From an uncultured Prochlorococcus sp. (lineage in GTDB: Bacteria; Cyanobacteriota; Cyanobacteriia; PCC-6307; Cyanobiaceae): a stretch of DNA of 37,935 bases. Positions 15,880 to 24,206 of this stretch are shown one piece after another. The notes beneath the pieces are model-generated. The model was not told the DNA's origin and ran no database searches. It saw only the letters and a list, made by a program, of their open reading frames with translations. Both the position numbers and the translations under genes were made by a program. The DNA is taken from positions 1 through 37,935 of the forward strand of contig CACMTJ010000014.1 of NCBI GenBank assembly GCA_902616595.1, in the 5' to 3' direction. Each line of letters opens with the position of its first letter. Positions within the stretch are counted from its first letter, which is position 1.

Positions 15880-18800
15880 ATGAGTTTAAATACTTTAGTT
15901 GATTATATTTCTAACTCACAAATTATTTCTGAATTAATAAAAAGAATTTCAAAAAATAATGAATTAAATATTGTTGGTTCAAGTAGATATGCAAAATCAA
16001 TAATATTAGATAGCATCGCAAAAAAAGAGGAAAAAAATATATTCTTAATTTGTCCTAATGTAGAAATTGCCTATAAATGGATTGGTTATTTTGAAAGTAT
16101 AAATGATAAAGCAGTTTTATATTATCCTCCAACAGAACATCTACCATACTCATCAATTAATAAATCCAAAGAGATTGAATTTAGTCAGCTTACTGTTTTA
16201 TCCAAATTAATAAATAAAGAGAAAAATGAACTTAATATTGTTATATCAACTGAGAGATCAATACAACCTCATCTAATAAATAAAAACCTATTAATTGAAA
16301 ACAAGTTAGATTTGCAAAAAGGAGTTCAAATCGAGATTCAAGAATTAGCAAATAAACTTACATTGCTGGGCTATACAAAGGATAATGTAACTTCAACTGA
16401 AGGATTCTGGAGTAGGAGAGGGGAGATAATAGATATTTATCCTGTCAATAATGAGTTGCCTATAAGATTAGAATTTTTTGATAATGTCATTGAGAAAATA
16501 AGAGAATATGATCCCCATACACAGAAAACATTAGAAAGTATAAATAATATTGAAATAATACAGGCGGGATTTGATTTACTAATAAAAGATAAGTTAAATA
16601 ATTTATCCAAGAACAATCTTTTTAATTCAGAAGATATAAATAAAAATAATCTTGATCGTTATTTAGGAATAATTGAAGAAGAACCCTCTAACATAATAGA
16701 TTTTATAAATAGGGAAACAATTCTTGTAATTGATGAATTAGAAGATTGTAAAAAATTTGCAAATAATTGGTATCTAGATTCAGAAAGTAATTTTGATAAT
16801 TGTAGGTATGAATTAAATGAGAACCTTAAAAATAATGACATTAACTTAGAGGCCAAACCAAATTTGCATTTAAAGTTTGAAGAAATATTAAAATCACTAG
16901 GAAATTTTAATTTAATAAAATTTTATGAATTTGAATCAAAAATCAATATCGATAATAGATTTTTGTTAAACGATAAAAGATTAAATTCATACTCTAAAAA
17001 TGTAGGGAAATTATCCAATGATATAAATAAAAATATAAAAAATAATGAAAAAGTATGGATATTATCAGCACAACCATTGAGAACAAGGACTTTACTTTTT
17101 GAGCACGAATGTAATGCAAACTTCTTAAACAATCCTAATGATATTGATGAAGCACATAAGTCAATTAATAATTCAACTCCTCTAATTTTAAAAAATAAGA
17201 ACAATTACGAAATCGAGGGGTTTTATCTTCCGATATGGAAAGTTGTCCTGATAACAGATAAAGAATTATTTTCACAACAATCTCTTTTTAATAATGTATT
17301 CATAAGAAGAAAAAAAAGAAGTGTCAATTCAAATATAAATGTAAATAAGATTAGTCCCGGTGATTTTATAGTTCATAAAAATCATGGAATAGGAAAATTT
17401 TTAAAAATAGAAAAAATAAATATAACTGGAGATTCAAGAGATTATTTAGTCATTCAGTATCAAGATGGAAAGATAAGTGTTGCCGCTGATCAACTTGGTA
17501 GTGTTAACAGATATAGATCAAGCGGAAAAATAAAGCCGAAAATAAATAAATTAGGAGGGACAGAATGGGAAAAAATAAAAGAAAAAAATAAGAAACAAAT
17601 CAAAAAAGTTGCTGTCGATATTTTAAAACTTTATGCAAAGAGAGAAAAATTAAAGGGTTACATATACCCAGAAGATGGTCCTTGGCAAGATGAATTAGAG
17701 GAATCATTCCCTTATCAACCAACACCTGACCAAATTACTGCTGTAGAAGAAATAAAATCTGATATGGAAAGCGATAAGCCAATGGATAGGCTAGTTTGTG
17801 GAGATGTAGGATTTGGCAAAACAGAAGTAGCTGTTCGGGCTATTTTTAAGGCTATTACATCAGGCAAACAGGTAATATTACTAGCACCTACAACAATCCT
17901 AGCTCAGCAACATTGGAGGACAATAAGTAATAGATTTTCACCTTACCCAATAAAAGTATCATTACTCAATAGATTCAAAACTGTTAATGAAAGAAAGGAA
18001 ATCTATGCAGGTTTGAAAAATAACAAAATTGATTTAGTTGTTGCAACGCACCAAATATTAGGAAAAGAAATAGAAATTAAAAACTTAGGACTACTAGTTA
18101 TTGATGAAGAACAAAGATTTGGAGTAAGGCAAAAGGAGAAAATAAAAAAAATAAAAACCAACATAGACGTTTTAACTCTCTCGGCAACTCCAATCCCAAG
18201 AACTCTTTATATGAGCTTATCTGGGCTAAGACAAATGAGCTTACTAAACACTCCTCCACCATCAAGAAGATCAATAAAAACATATTTATCTGAAATAGAT
18301 ATGGATGTTATAAGAACAGCAATTAATCAAGAACTTGATAGGGGAGGTCAAATTTTTTATGTTCTTCCAAGAATTTCTGATATAGATCAAGCTGTAAACA
18401 AATTAAATAATATGTTTCCCAGCTTAAAATTTATTGTTGCTCATGGGCAAATGAACGAAACAGAGCTTGAAAATGCAATGATTGCTTTTAATAATGGAGA
18501 AGTAGATTTAATGATATGCACAACGATAATTGAAAGTGGATTAGACATCCCTAAAGTAAATACAATCATTATTGAAGATTCTCACAAATTTGGCCTTTCA
18601 CAACTTTATCAACTTAGAGGAAGAGTAGGTAGAAGCGGTGTACAAGCACATGCTTGGTTATTTTATCCAAATATAAATAAAATTAATGACGCTGCAAAAC
18701 AAAGATTGAAAGCGATAAAAGACTTTTCAGAACTAGGTAGTGGATACCAACTTGCAATGAAAGATATGGAAATAAGAGGTGTTGGTAGTTTACTAGGAGA

Positions 18801-19389
18801 AGAACAAAGTGGAAAGGTTAATGCTATTGGATATGATTTATATATAGAAATGCTCCATGAGGCTATTTCAGAAATCAGCGGGCAAGAAATACCTGAAGTT
18901 AACGACACTCAAATTGATCTACCAATAAATGCATTTATACCTGCAACATGGATATTAAACAGAGAAGAGAAGCTTGAAGCTTACAAATCTGTTACTGAAT
19001 GTTCAAATAATGATGAATTAACTGAATTAGCTACAGACTGGGTTAATAGATATGGAAACTTACCCAAACCTGTTGAGTCCTTAATTATGATAATGCGACT
19101 AAAATTACTAGCTAAAAAATGTGGTTTTAATAGGATCAAGCTCAAAAAGCCAAACATCTTGATAGAGACAAAATTAAAAAATTCTACTTTTAAAATTCTT
19201 AAAAATTCTTTGGCAAGTAGTGTTCAAAATAAATTTAATTTTAATGAAGGTCAATCATATTCAATCATCACTATAAGGGGCTTAGGTGCAACTGAAATTC
19301 AAAATCAAATTGATCAACTAATGTTGTGGTTCGGGTCTTTTGAAAGAGAAATAAAGAATTTCGATAAAGAACTTATTAAAAGAGATTAA
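15880..19389 (+). CDS. mfd: Transcription-repair coupling factor Mfd
   Basis: Mfd removes RNA polymerase stalled at DNA damage and recruits UvrA. The 1169-aa chain has all expected parts in order. The UvrB-like N-terminal region carries STEGFWSRRGEIIDIYPV, and the RNA-polymerase-interacting domain has SPGDFIVHKNHGIGKFL at about 490-505. The translocase core has Walker A GDVGFGKTE (about 643-651), DEEQRFG (about 742), LSATPIPRTL, the TRG-type segment, and QLRGRVGRS. The C-terminal TRCF domain follows. Length and motifs are complete, so it is expected to be functional. The start is ATG 15880 with 74 bases between it and the divergent TerC gene. Confidence 0.97.
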   Translation: MSLNTLVDYISNSQIISELIKRISKNNELNIVGSSRYAKSIILDSIAKKEEKNIFLICPNVEIAYKWIGYFESINDKAVLYYPPTEHLPYSSINKSKEIEFSQLTVLSKLINKEKNELNIVISTERSIQPHLINKNLLIENKLDLQKGVQIEIQELANKLTLLGYTKDNVTSTEGFWSRRGEIIDIYPVNNELPIRLEFFDNVIEKIREYDPHTQKTLESINNIEIIQAGFDLLIKDKLNNLSKNNLFNSEDINKNNLDRYLGIIEEEPSNIIDFINRETILVIDELEDCKKFANNWYLDSESNFDNCRYELNENLKNNDINLEAKPNLHLKFEEILKSLGNFNLIKFYEFESKINIDNRFLLNDKRLNSYSKNVGKLSNDINKNIKNNEKVWILSAQPLRTRTLLFEHECNANFLNNPNDIDEAHKSINNSTPLILKNKNNYEIEGFYLPIWKVVLITDKELFSQQSLFNNVFIRRKKRSVNSNINVNKISPGDFIVHKNHGIGKFLKIEKINITGDSRDYLVIQYQDGKISVAADQLGSVNRYRSSGKIKPKINKLGGTEWEKIKEKNKKQIKKVAVDILKLYAKREKLKGYIYPEDGPWQDELEESFPYQPTPDQITAVEEIKSDMESDKPMDRLVCGDVGFGKTEVAVRAIFKAITSGKQVILLAPTTILAQQHWRTISNRFSPYPIKVSLLNRFKTVNERKEIYAGLKNNKIDLVVATHQILGKEIEIKNLGLLVIDEEQRFGVRQKEKIKKIKTNIDVLTLSATPIPRTLYMSLSGLRQMSLLNTPPPSRRSIKTYLSEIDMDVIRTAINQELDRGGQIFYVLPRISDIDQAVNKLNNMFPSLKFIVAHGQMNETELENAMIAFNNGEVDLMICTTIIESGLDIPKVNTIIIEDSHKFGLSQLYQLRGRVGRSGVQAHAWLFYPNINKINDAAKQRLKAIKDFSELGSGYQLAMKDMEIRGVGSLLGEEQSGKVNAIGYDLYIEMLHEAISEISGQEIPEVNDTQIDLPINAFIPATWILNREEKLEAYKSVTECSNNDELTELATDWVNRYGNLPKPVESLIMIMRLKLLAKKCGFNRIKLKKPNILIETKLKNSTFKILKNSLASSVQNKFNFNEGQSYSIITIRGLGATEIQNQIDQLMLWFGSFEREIKNFDKELIKRD

Positions 19390-19461
19390 ATTATTAAATA
19401 ATTATTTAAAATCCGCGAATCAGTTTGATTTCGGTTAGGTTTATAAAAATTTATTTATTTT

Positions 19462-19623
19462 ATGAGTGAATATATAGACGTCGGAATCCAAACTTCGATT
19501 TTACCCTTATCAATTATCCTTTCATCAATTGTATTAGGCATATTTGCATTATTTGGAGAAGAAACAGAAAATGATGATGATGATTCTGATTCAGGAAGTG
19601 GTGGCTTAATGCAACCTATTTGA
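19462..19623 (+). CDS. Small single-pass membrane protein with acidic Asp/Ser tail (53 aa)
   Basis: A 53-codon frame runs from ATG 19462 to TGA 19621-19623. After a short polar N-terminus (MSEYIDVGIQ) comes one membrane span, about 11-31 (LPLSIILSSIVLGIFALFG). A highly acidic tail, EETENDDDDSDSGSGG, follows and ends in LMQPI. I do not recognise the family. A hydrophobic-to-acidic transition like this is common in small cyanobacterial membrane subunits. It follows mfd by 72 bases and stops 2 bases from the end of the convergent gene. Confidence 0.55.
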   Translation: MSEYIDVGIQTSILPLSIILSSIVLGIFALFGEETENDDDDSDSGSGGLMQPI

Positions 19624-19625
19624 AA

Positions 19626-19994
19626 TTATTTATAAACAATTTGTTTTGACTTTCTCTTAGAGACTTTAAATAACCTATTAAATGAACCTATCATTAAAAT
19701 AAGAGCAGTAAAAGAAGATACAAAAATAAAAATCACCAAAAATATTTCATACAGATATGAAAAGAGATCAATCAATAATAAAAAAGATTTATTAAATGTA
19801 GAAGGTAGATTTTTTAACAGCAAATTTTTATTAGGAATTAAATAATTTATATAAACTAATAAAACACTCAAAATAAACAAAAAGAAAGATTCAGTAAATA
19901 GTCTTCTTTTAGATTTTCTTCTTAAATTTAATTTTTTTTTAAAAATATATTTATCAGGTTTAATATTCAAATTTGGGATGTTTAAATCTGCCAT
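19626..19994 (-). CDS. Membrane protein of unknown function (122 aa)
   Basis: The N-terminus is soluble and strongly basic (KKKLNLRRKSKRRLF, about 19-33). It is followed by a span at about 35-51 and a second hydrophobic region at about 70-102 that may be one long or two short spans. The C-terminus is again basic. I do not recognise the family. It is the last gene of the leftward group that starts with dapB, separated from the DUF4335 gene by 88 bases, so it may also have its own promoter. Confidence 0.6.
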   Translation of the reverse strand: MADLNIPNLNIKPDKYIFKKKLNLRRKSKRRLFTESFFLFILSVLLVYINYLIPNKNLLLKNLPSTFNKSFLLLIDLFSYLYEIFLVIFIFVSSFTALILMIGSFNRLFKVSKRKSKQIVYK

Positions 19995-20082
19995 AAATCA
20001 AAGCTCAAAGAAAAAATTTGAATAACTCTGAAAAGAAATTAACCTATAGTATCGTGTTTGTATTTAAGATGCTAATTGCTCT

Positions 20083-20670
20083 TTATTCAGGATTTGTTAG
20101 TTCTTTTTTTTCTATATTTTCAAAAGGACTATAAAAATAAATAAAAGAAGAAGAGAATAGAATTAAGGAGCAAATTGCAAAAAACGGTGGAATAAAGATA
20201 TTGAAAAATTTAACTTTTTTATTTAACCCAAATCTTAATTTTTTAGGAACGTTAGTAGTTATATCATTTTTAATTATTACTTTTGGAGATTCATTTAACT
20301 GATCAAAACAATTTATGGTATCTGAAAGCAATGAATTACCAATCTTTAGAAGTAAAGGCTTTACATTTGCTTTAGAGCTCTTAAGAACAATATTATGTAT
20401 GTGGAGATTATCGGCTTTTATATCGATTAATTTAGACTCATATATTGGAATTTCGTTTTTGATTAAAAGATTTGAATAAATATAAAAAGCATCCATAATA
20501 GGCCTTAAATGTTCAATTTTGCCTTCAATAAGTGGTTTATCAACTATGGTTAATTTCCATTGAGAAATTATAGATATTTGATCTTTGTTTTCATTATTGG
20601 AATAATCTGGCAATCCGATTATTTCGAGACTTACTGAAGATTGATGAAATGACAACTTATTTTGCATCAT
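20083..20670 (-). CDS. DUF4335 protein of cyanobacteria
   Basis: The N-terminal 70 residues carry the family pattern: SSVSLEIIGLPD, then SQWKLTIVDKPLIEGKIEHL and an AFYIYSNLLI helix. The middle is a variable polar part, and a single membrane span lies near the C-terminus (about 153-180). DUF4335 has no known function and is typically found beside DUF3038 in cyanobacterial genomes, as here. Two ATG codons (20670 and 20667) are adjacent; either can be the start. One base separates it from the stop of the DUF3038 gene, so the two are almost certainly one transcript. Confidence 0.75.
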   Translation of the reverse strand: MMQNKLSFHQSSVSLEIIGLPDYSNNENKDQISIISQWKLTIVDKPLIEGKIEHLRPIMDAFYIYSNLLIKNEIPIYESKLIDIKADNLHIHNIVLKSSKANVKPLLLKIGNSLLSDTINCFDQLNESPKVIIKNDITTNVPKKLRFGLNKKVKFFNIFIPPFFAICSLILFSSSFIYFYSPFENIEKKELTNPE

Positions 20671-20671
20671 A

Positions 20672-21196
20672 TTAAAAATCGTATAAAAAATTCTTCAACT
20701 TTTGAAAACCCTGATTTGAAATACAAAAAGATAAAATAAGCAATGATTTTATTATAATTTCACCATTTTCAGCTTGATTTAAAAGCTTTTTCACTCTTAT
20801 GCTATCTATATTAAATCTCTCTTCTATCAACTCAATAAATCTCATATTAAAATCATTCCAAATAATTGAATTCTCTTTAATATCTTCTTTAGATTTCAGT
20901 ATCTCTCTGATATAAGGATATAAATATTTAGACATTTCAACTGTGATTTTAATTAATGCATCGAATTCGTTTATTTTAATATTGTTGTTAACATAAGATT
21001 TTCTCAATGGATTATTATTCCTTAATTTCCAAATAGTAATTTTATTTGGCAGAACATCATTTAAATCAAGTTTATTTGATAATGCGTAAAGGGATTGAAT
21101 ACCATTTAAATCAATAGTTTCAAGGATTAATAATAATAAATCAAGCTTCTCTATAGATTGTCTTGATACTTGATTTCCCTTAGTTAAATCTTTAAT
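20672..21196 (-). CDS. DUF3038 protein with an unusual or missing start codon
   Basis: From the first standard start, TTG at 21007, the product would be only 111 aa. The same frame, however, stays open upstream to a stop at 21206-21208. That stretch encodes a typical DUF3038 N-terminal half: EKLDLLLLILETIDLNG, then LYALSNKLDLNDVLPN and ITIWKLRNNNPLRKS across the TTG. The TTG therefore falls inside the conserved WRLRNxNPLR block. No ATG, GTG or TTG lies between 21008 and 21205. I place the start tentatively at ATT 21194-21196, giving 174 aa, close to the family's usual size. A mutated start codon is an equally good explanation. The function is unknown; it pairs with DUF4335 one base downstream. 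Confidence 0.65.
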   Translation of the reverse strand: MKDLTKGNQVSRQSIEKLDLLLLILETIDLNGIQSLYALSNKLDLNDVLPNKITIWKLRNNNPLRKSYVNNNIKINEFDALIKITVEMSKYLYPYIREILKSKEDIKENSIIWNDFNMRFIELIEERFNIDSIRVKKLLNQAENGEIIIKSLLILSFCISNQGFQKLKNFLYDF

Positions 21197-21235
21197 TGTT
21201 CTCGATTAAGATATATGGGAATTATAACAGAATTA

Positions 21236-21433
21236 TTAATCCATTTTTTGAAATAAAAATGAATATAACTTATCTAGTTCTTCAATAGTTAGCATTCCAT
21301 AACTCCATAATAATATTGGTAATGGAGTGTTATTTTTTATAGATAACTTTATACCAAGTTCAATAGTAGATTCATCTAAACCTAATACATTAAATAAATA
21401 AATTATAATTTCTTTAGATAAATAATTATTCAT
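21236..21433 (-). CDS. DUF2949 protein of cyanobacteria
   Basis: Sixty-five residues with the DUF2949 layout: a helical N-terminus ending LFNVLGLDESTIELGIKL, then PLPILLWSYGMLTIEELDKL near the end. The LPxxLWxYGxLTxxQLDxL block is the recognisable part. No function is known; the small helical fold and lack of catalytic residues suggest a structural or adaptor role. It lies 5 bases after the UbiH-type gene and about 40 before the DUF3038 coding region, within the same leftward run. Confidence 0.75.
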   Translation of the reverse strand: MNNYLSKEIIIYLFNVLGLDESTIELGIKLSIKNNTPLPILLWSYGMLTIEELDKLYSFLFQKMD

Positions 21434-21438
21434 GAATT

Positions 21439-22593
21439 CTATTTAATACTTGAGTAAATGAGAGATTTAGTCATTTGATTAAGGACTAATTTTCTTGTAA
21501 AAAGAAATTTATTTAAAAGTAAAAATGAAAATTTCCTTATTGGAAATAAAAAAACGTTTCGATTAGCAAAAATTGATATCAACGAGTCAGTTATAAAAAT
21601 AGTGACAATAATATCTAAAATTCTATTCGAAAAATAGTTAAATTTAAATAATATCAATTGCAATTTAGTGATAGCAGTATTTTTATTAAAAAGATCATAA
21701 ATAGTATTAACATCTCTCCAGCAAGTATTAAGACCCTGACCACCAACAGGATGAAATGTATGAAATGCATCTCCTACAAAAACTAATTTTTTAAAATTTA
21801 AAACTGGTAAATTTAAGGATAATGAAACAGGAAAAATATTAAATTCGCCAATTATTTGGTCCAACTTAAATTCATTAGGCAAGATTGTTGATAAATTATC
21901 CATTAAAAAATTCTTGTCAGAATTCAACCTTTCAATTGCCTTTAATGTACTAGAAGTCCAAATTACTTGATATAAGTTTTTTTCTAAAGGTAATAATGCA
22001 AGTGGGCCTTCTTTTCTAAAAATTTCATAAGCTCTTTTTTCACAATGACCTCTAAGAGAAACTTTAAAAGTTAAACAAGACTGACTATAAGATTTTTTTA
22101 TATCAACAAAATCTATGAATTTTTTATCAAGTGAGTTTGCTCCTGTTGAAAAGAATTGATAATCAAATAATATTTTTTTACATAACAATCTCTGTGGTGT
22201 CATAAAAAAAATATTTTCATAATTGTCAATCTCTTGAAAAAATACGTTCATGAGATCCGAATGTTTAACTACCCAGCCAATATTTTCGGCAGAACTTATA
22301 TCATCATCTAAGTCAGAAGTTGATAAATTGGTGAAAGCAGAAGTTACGCTATCTGAAATTGAAAGGGAATCAAAGCCAAATAAAAATGGTTCTAATTTTT
22401 TCCAAAGTCTGAATTTAGATAAGATTTTTCTTGTTGAGTGAGTAATTGCATAAGTTTTATCTTTATCAATTAATCTATCTTTTGTTAATAAATCAGTTAA
22501 AAAAATATTGCAATCAAATTTTGAAAGTGCAATTGAAAGTAATAAACCTGTGGGACCTGATCCGACAATTTTAAAATTAAATTTATTTTTCAT
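21439..22593 (-). CDS. UbiH/VisC-family FAD-dependent hydroxylase
   Basis: A flavoprotein monooxygenase of the ubiquinone-biosynthesis type. The dinucleotide-binding GxGxxG is GSGPTG at 11-16, and the second FAD motif is FVGDAFHTFHPVGGQGLN near 270-285, diagnostic for the UbiH/COQ6/VisC group. At 384 aa it is close to full length. Cyanobacteria make plastoquinone rather than ubiquinone, so the substrate may be a prenylquinone precursor or something else; I cannot tell. A hydrophobic stretch near the C-terminus is compatible with membrane association. It follows the 213-aa gene by 19 bases. Confidence 0.88.
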   Translation of the reverse strand: MKNKFNFKIVGSGPTGLLLSIALSKFDCNIFLTDLLTKDRLIDKDKTYAITHSTRKILSKFRLWKKLEPFLFGFDSLSISDSVTSAFTNLSTSDLDDDISSAENIGWVVKHSDLMNVFFQEIDNYENIFFMTPQRLLCKKILFDYQFFSTGANSLDKKFIDFVDIKKSYSQSCLTFKVSLRGHCEKRAYEIFRKEGPLALLPLEKNLYQVIWTSSTLKAIERLNSDKNFLMDNLSTILPNEFKLDQIIGEFNIFPVSLSLNLPVLNFKKLVFVGDAFHTFHPVGGQGLNTCWRDVNTIYDLFNKNTAITKLQLILFKFNYFSNRILDIIVTIFITDSLISIFANRNVFLFPIRKFSFLLLNKFLFTRKLVLNQMTKSLIYSSIK

Positions 22594-22612
22594 CGTAATA
22601 TATAAACATCAA

Positions 22613-23254
22613 CTATCTATTCAGATAAATATAGCAAATTTCCTCAAATGCCGGTCTTAATAAATAGGGGTACTCACCAACCCATAAGTTAATTTCAGGA
22701 AGCCAAGCATCGGTCAAATAAAAATTTCTGTCAAAATTACGGTTATCAGATGTTATTAAACATCTAATACTCGATCCCACCCTAATTTGACTGTGCTTAT
22801 TTTCCATAGGAAAACTTAATTTTTCCAAATAACCATCTTCATCTTCTAATTCAAGTACTAACCAAGTTCTTTTATTTTCGATAACTTCTAATCGACCTTG
22901 CCTATTAGATTGTTCTCTTGAACTTTCAATCTTTTCTGTTTTATAGATATCTGATACATAGCCATCAAATATAGAAAAAAATTTATATTTTCTTAATTGC
23001 AAGTTTTTTCTACTTGATTCAAGAATAGGGCCCCAGATGATATACAAAAAGAAACCTACACATAGGAATAACCAGAAATTATTAGTTTGATCTCCTGTCG
23101 AACTAATAATTAATGAGATAAATCCACCAATTGAAGAAACTATTACTCTTTGAAGAATTTTTCTAGGATTCCCCAACGCGTACTTAAATTGACTTCCTGT
23201 ACCAACTGCAGGAATAAGTTTTGAAATTTGACTTGAATTAATTGGAATTATCAT
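22613..23254 (-). CDS. Conserved cyanobacterial membrane-anchored protein, unknown function (213 aa)
   Basis: The N-terminus reads KLIPAVGTGSQFKYALG, a block I associate with a conserved family of cyanobacteria and plastids. It is followed by two spans (about 37-52 and 59-74), then WGPILESSRKNLQLRKYKFF and a soluble C-terminal domain of about 125 residues. That domain contains RTWLVLELEDEDGYLEKLSFP and LTDAWLPEINLWVGEYPYL. A relation to the CCB2/CCB4-type cytochrome b6f cofactor-assembly proteins is possible but unproven. It lies 1 base after dapB on the same strand. Confidence 0.7.
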   Translation of the reverse strand: MIIPINSSQISKLIPAVGTGSQFKYALGNPRKILQRVIVSSIGGFISLIISSTGDQTNNFWLFLCVGFFLYIIWGPILESSRKNLQLRKYKFFSIFDGYVSDIYKTEKIESSREQSNRQGRLEVIENKRTWLVLELEDEDGYLEKLSFPMENKHSQIRVGSSIRCLITSDNRNFDRNFYLTDAWLPEINLWVGEYPYLLRPAFEEICYIYLNR

Positions 23255-23255
23255 T

Positions 23256-24104
23256 TTAAAAAATCAATTTTTCTAGTCCGTATACTAATGTTTCATAATT
23301 ACCAATTTTTTTAATAGCCTGTAAAACTCCTGGCATATATGCCTTTCTATCAATAGTGTCATGTTTAATTGTGTAAGTTTCACCTGGAGATCCCATAATT
23401 ACTAACTGATGAGCGAGTAATCCTGGTAATCGCACAGAATGTATATTAATTCCTGAATCTCTGAGCCCACCGCGTACACCTTTCAATGACTCAGACTCTT
23501 TTACTAAATTCTGATTAAATTTCTTTGGATATTCTTCAATCATTTCTGCAGTTTTTATACACGTCCCACTAGGAGAATCAGCTTTTTGATTATGATGCAT
23601 TTCAATTAATTCAATATTGTCGTAAAACCTTGCAGCTACAGATGCCGCCTGCTGAAGAAGAACCATACCTACTGAAAAATTAGGAATTATTGCACAACCA
23701 ACCGATGCTTTCTGAGCAAAAACAGACAAATCTTTTATTTGCGAAGAGCTTAGACCTGTAGTTCCTACTACTGGTGATACCCCATATGCAATAGCTGATC
23801 TAGTATTTTCATATACAGAATCAGGATGAGTAAAATCAACCAAAACAGGTTTGATTTTTTCATTCCTATAGTTTTGACTAACGGAACATAAAGTCCCTTC
23901 AAAATCATTTGAAACAAAAACATCACAATTTTTTATCTTCAATAATTCAGAAATATTTGAGCCATTGTTCTTTTCGTTTATGTCGATTGCTGCAACAAGT
24001 TCACAATCTGTAGAATTTAATACAGCATTAACAACTTCGCTACCCATTCTGCCTAAAGCTCCGGAAACTAGTACTGGTACGGTTTTTTTAGAATTTTCAA
24101 TCAT
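23256..24104 (-). CDS. dapB: 4-hydroxy-tetrahydrodipicolinate reductase DapB
   Basis: DapB performs the second committed step of lysine and diaminopimelate synthesis with NAD(P)H. The nucleotide loop is GALGRMG at 15-21, GTTG lies at 114-117, and the catalytic [14 protein letters not shown] (H170, H171, K174) is complete. Length 282 aa is slightly longer than the E. coli enzyme but normal for cyanobacteria. It is the first gene of a leftward run of seven genes and is divergent from chlH across a 102-base intergenic region that must hold both promoters. Confidence 0.96.
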   Translation of the reverse strand: MIENSKKTVPVLVSGALGRMGSEVVNAVLNSTDCELVAAIDINEKNNGSNISELLKIKNCDVFVSNDFEGTLCSVSQNYRNEKIKPVLVDFTHPDSVYENTRSAIAYGVSPVVGTTGLSSSQIKDLSVFAQKASVGCAIIPNFSVGMVLLQQAASVAARFYDNIELIEMHHNQKADSPSGTCIKTAEMIEEYPKKFNQNLVKESESLKGVRGGLRDSGINIHSVRLPGLLAHQLVIMGSPGETYTIKHDTIDRKAYMPGVLQAIKKIGNYETLVYGLEKLIF

Positions 24105-24206
24105 TTTTTTTTAAAAATTTTTTTTAAAGGTTGTTACACGCTATTTATATTGCACACAATAACGTCTTTTCATTCGTAGGCTGGTAGAAATACTTAAAGA
24201 AAATCA

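Noticed and set aside
19413..19434. Imperfect CCG...CGG hairpin after mfd
   Set aside because: It contains a bulge and a G-U pair and is not followed directly by a T-run, so it is not convincing as a terminator; it might still be a leader structure for the 53-aa gene.
24131..24163. TTGTTA and AATAACG repeats in the dapB/chlH intergenic region as a regulator site
   Set aside because: The inverted match is short and spacing to any -10 is wrong; no known regulator motif could be recognised.
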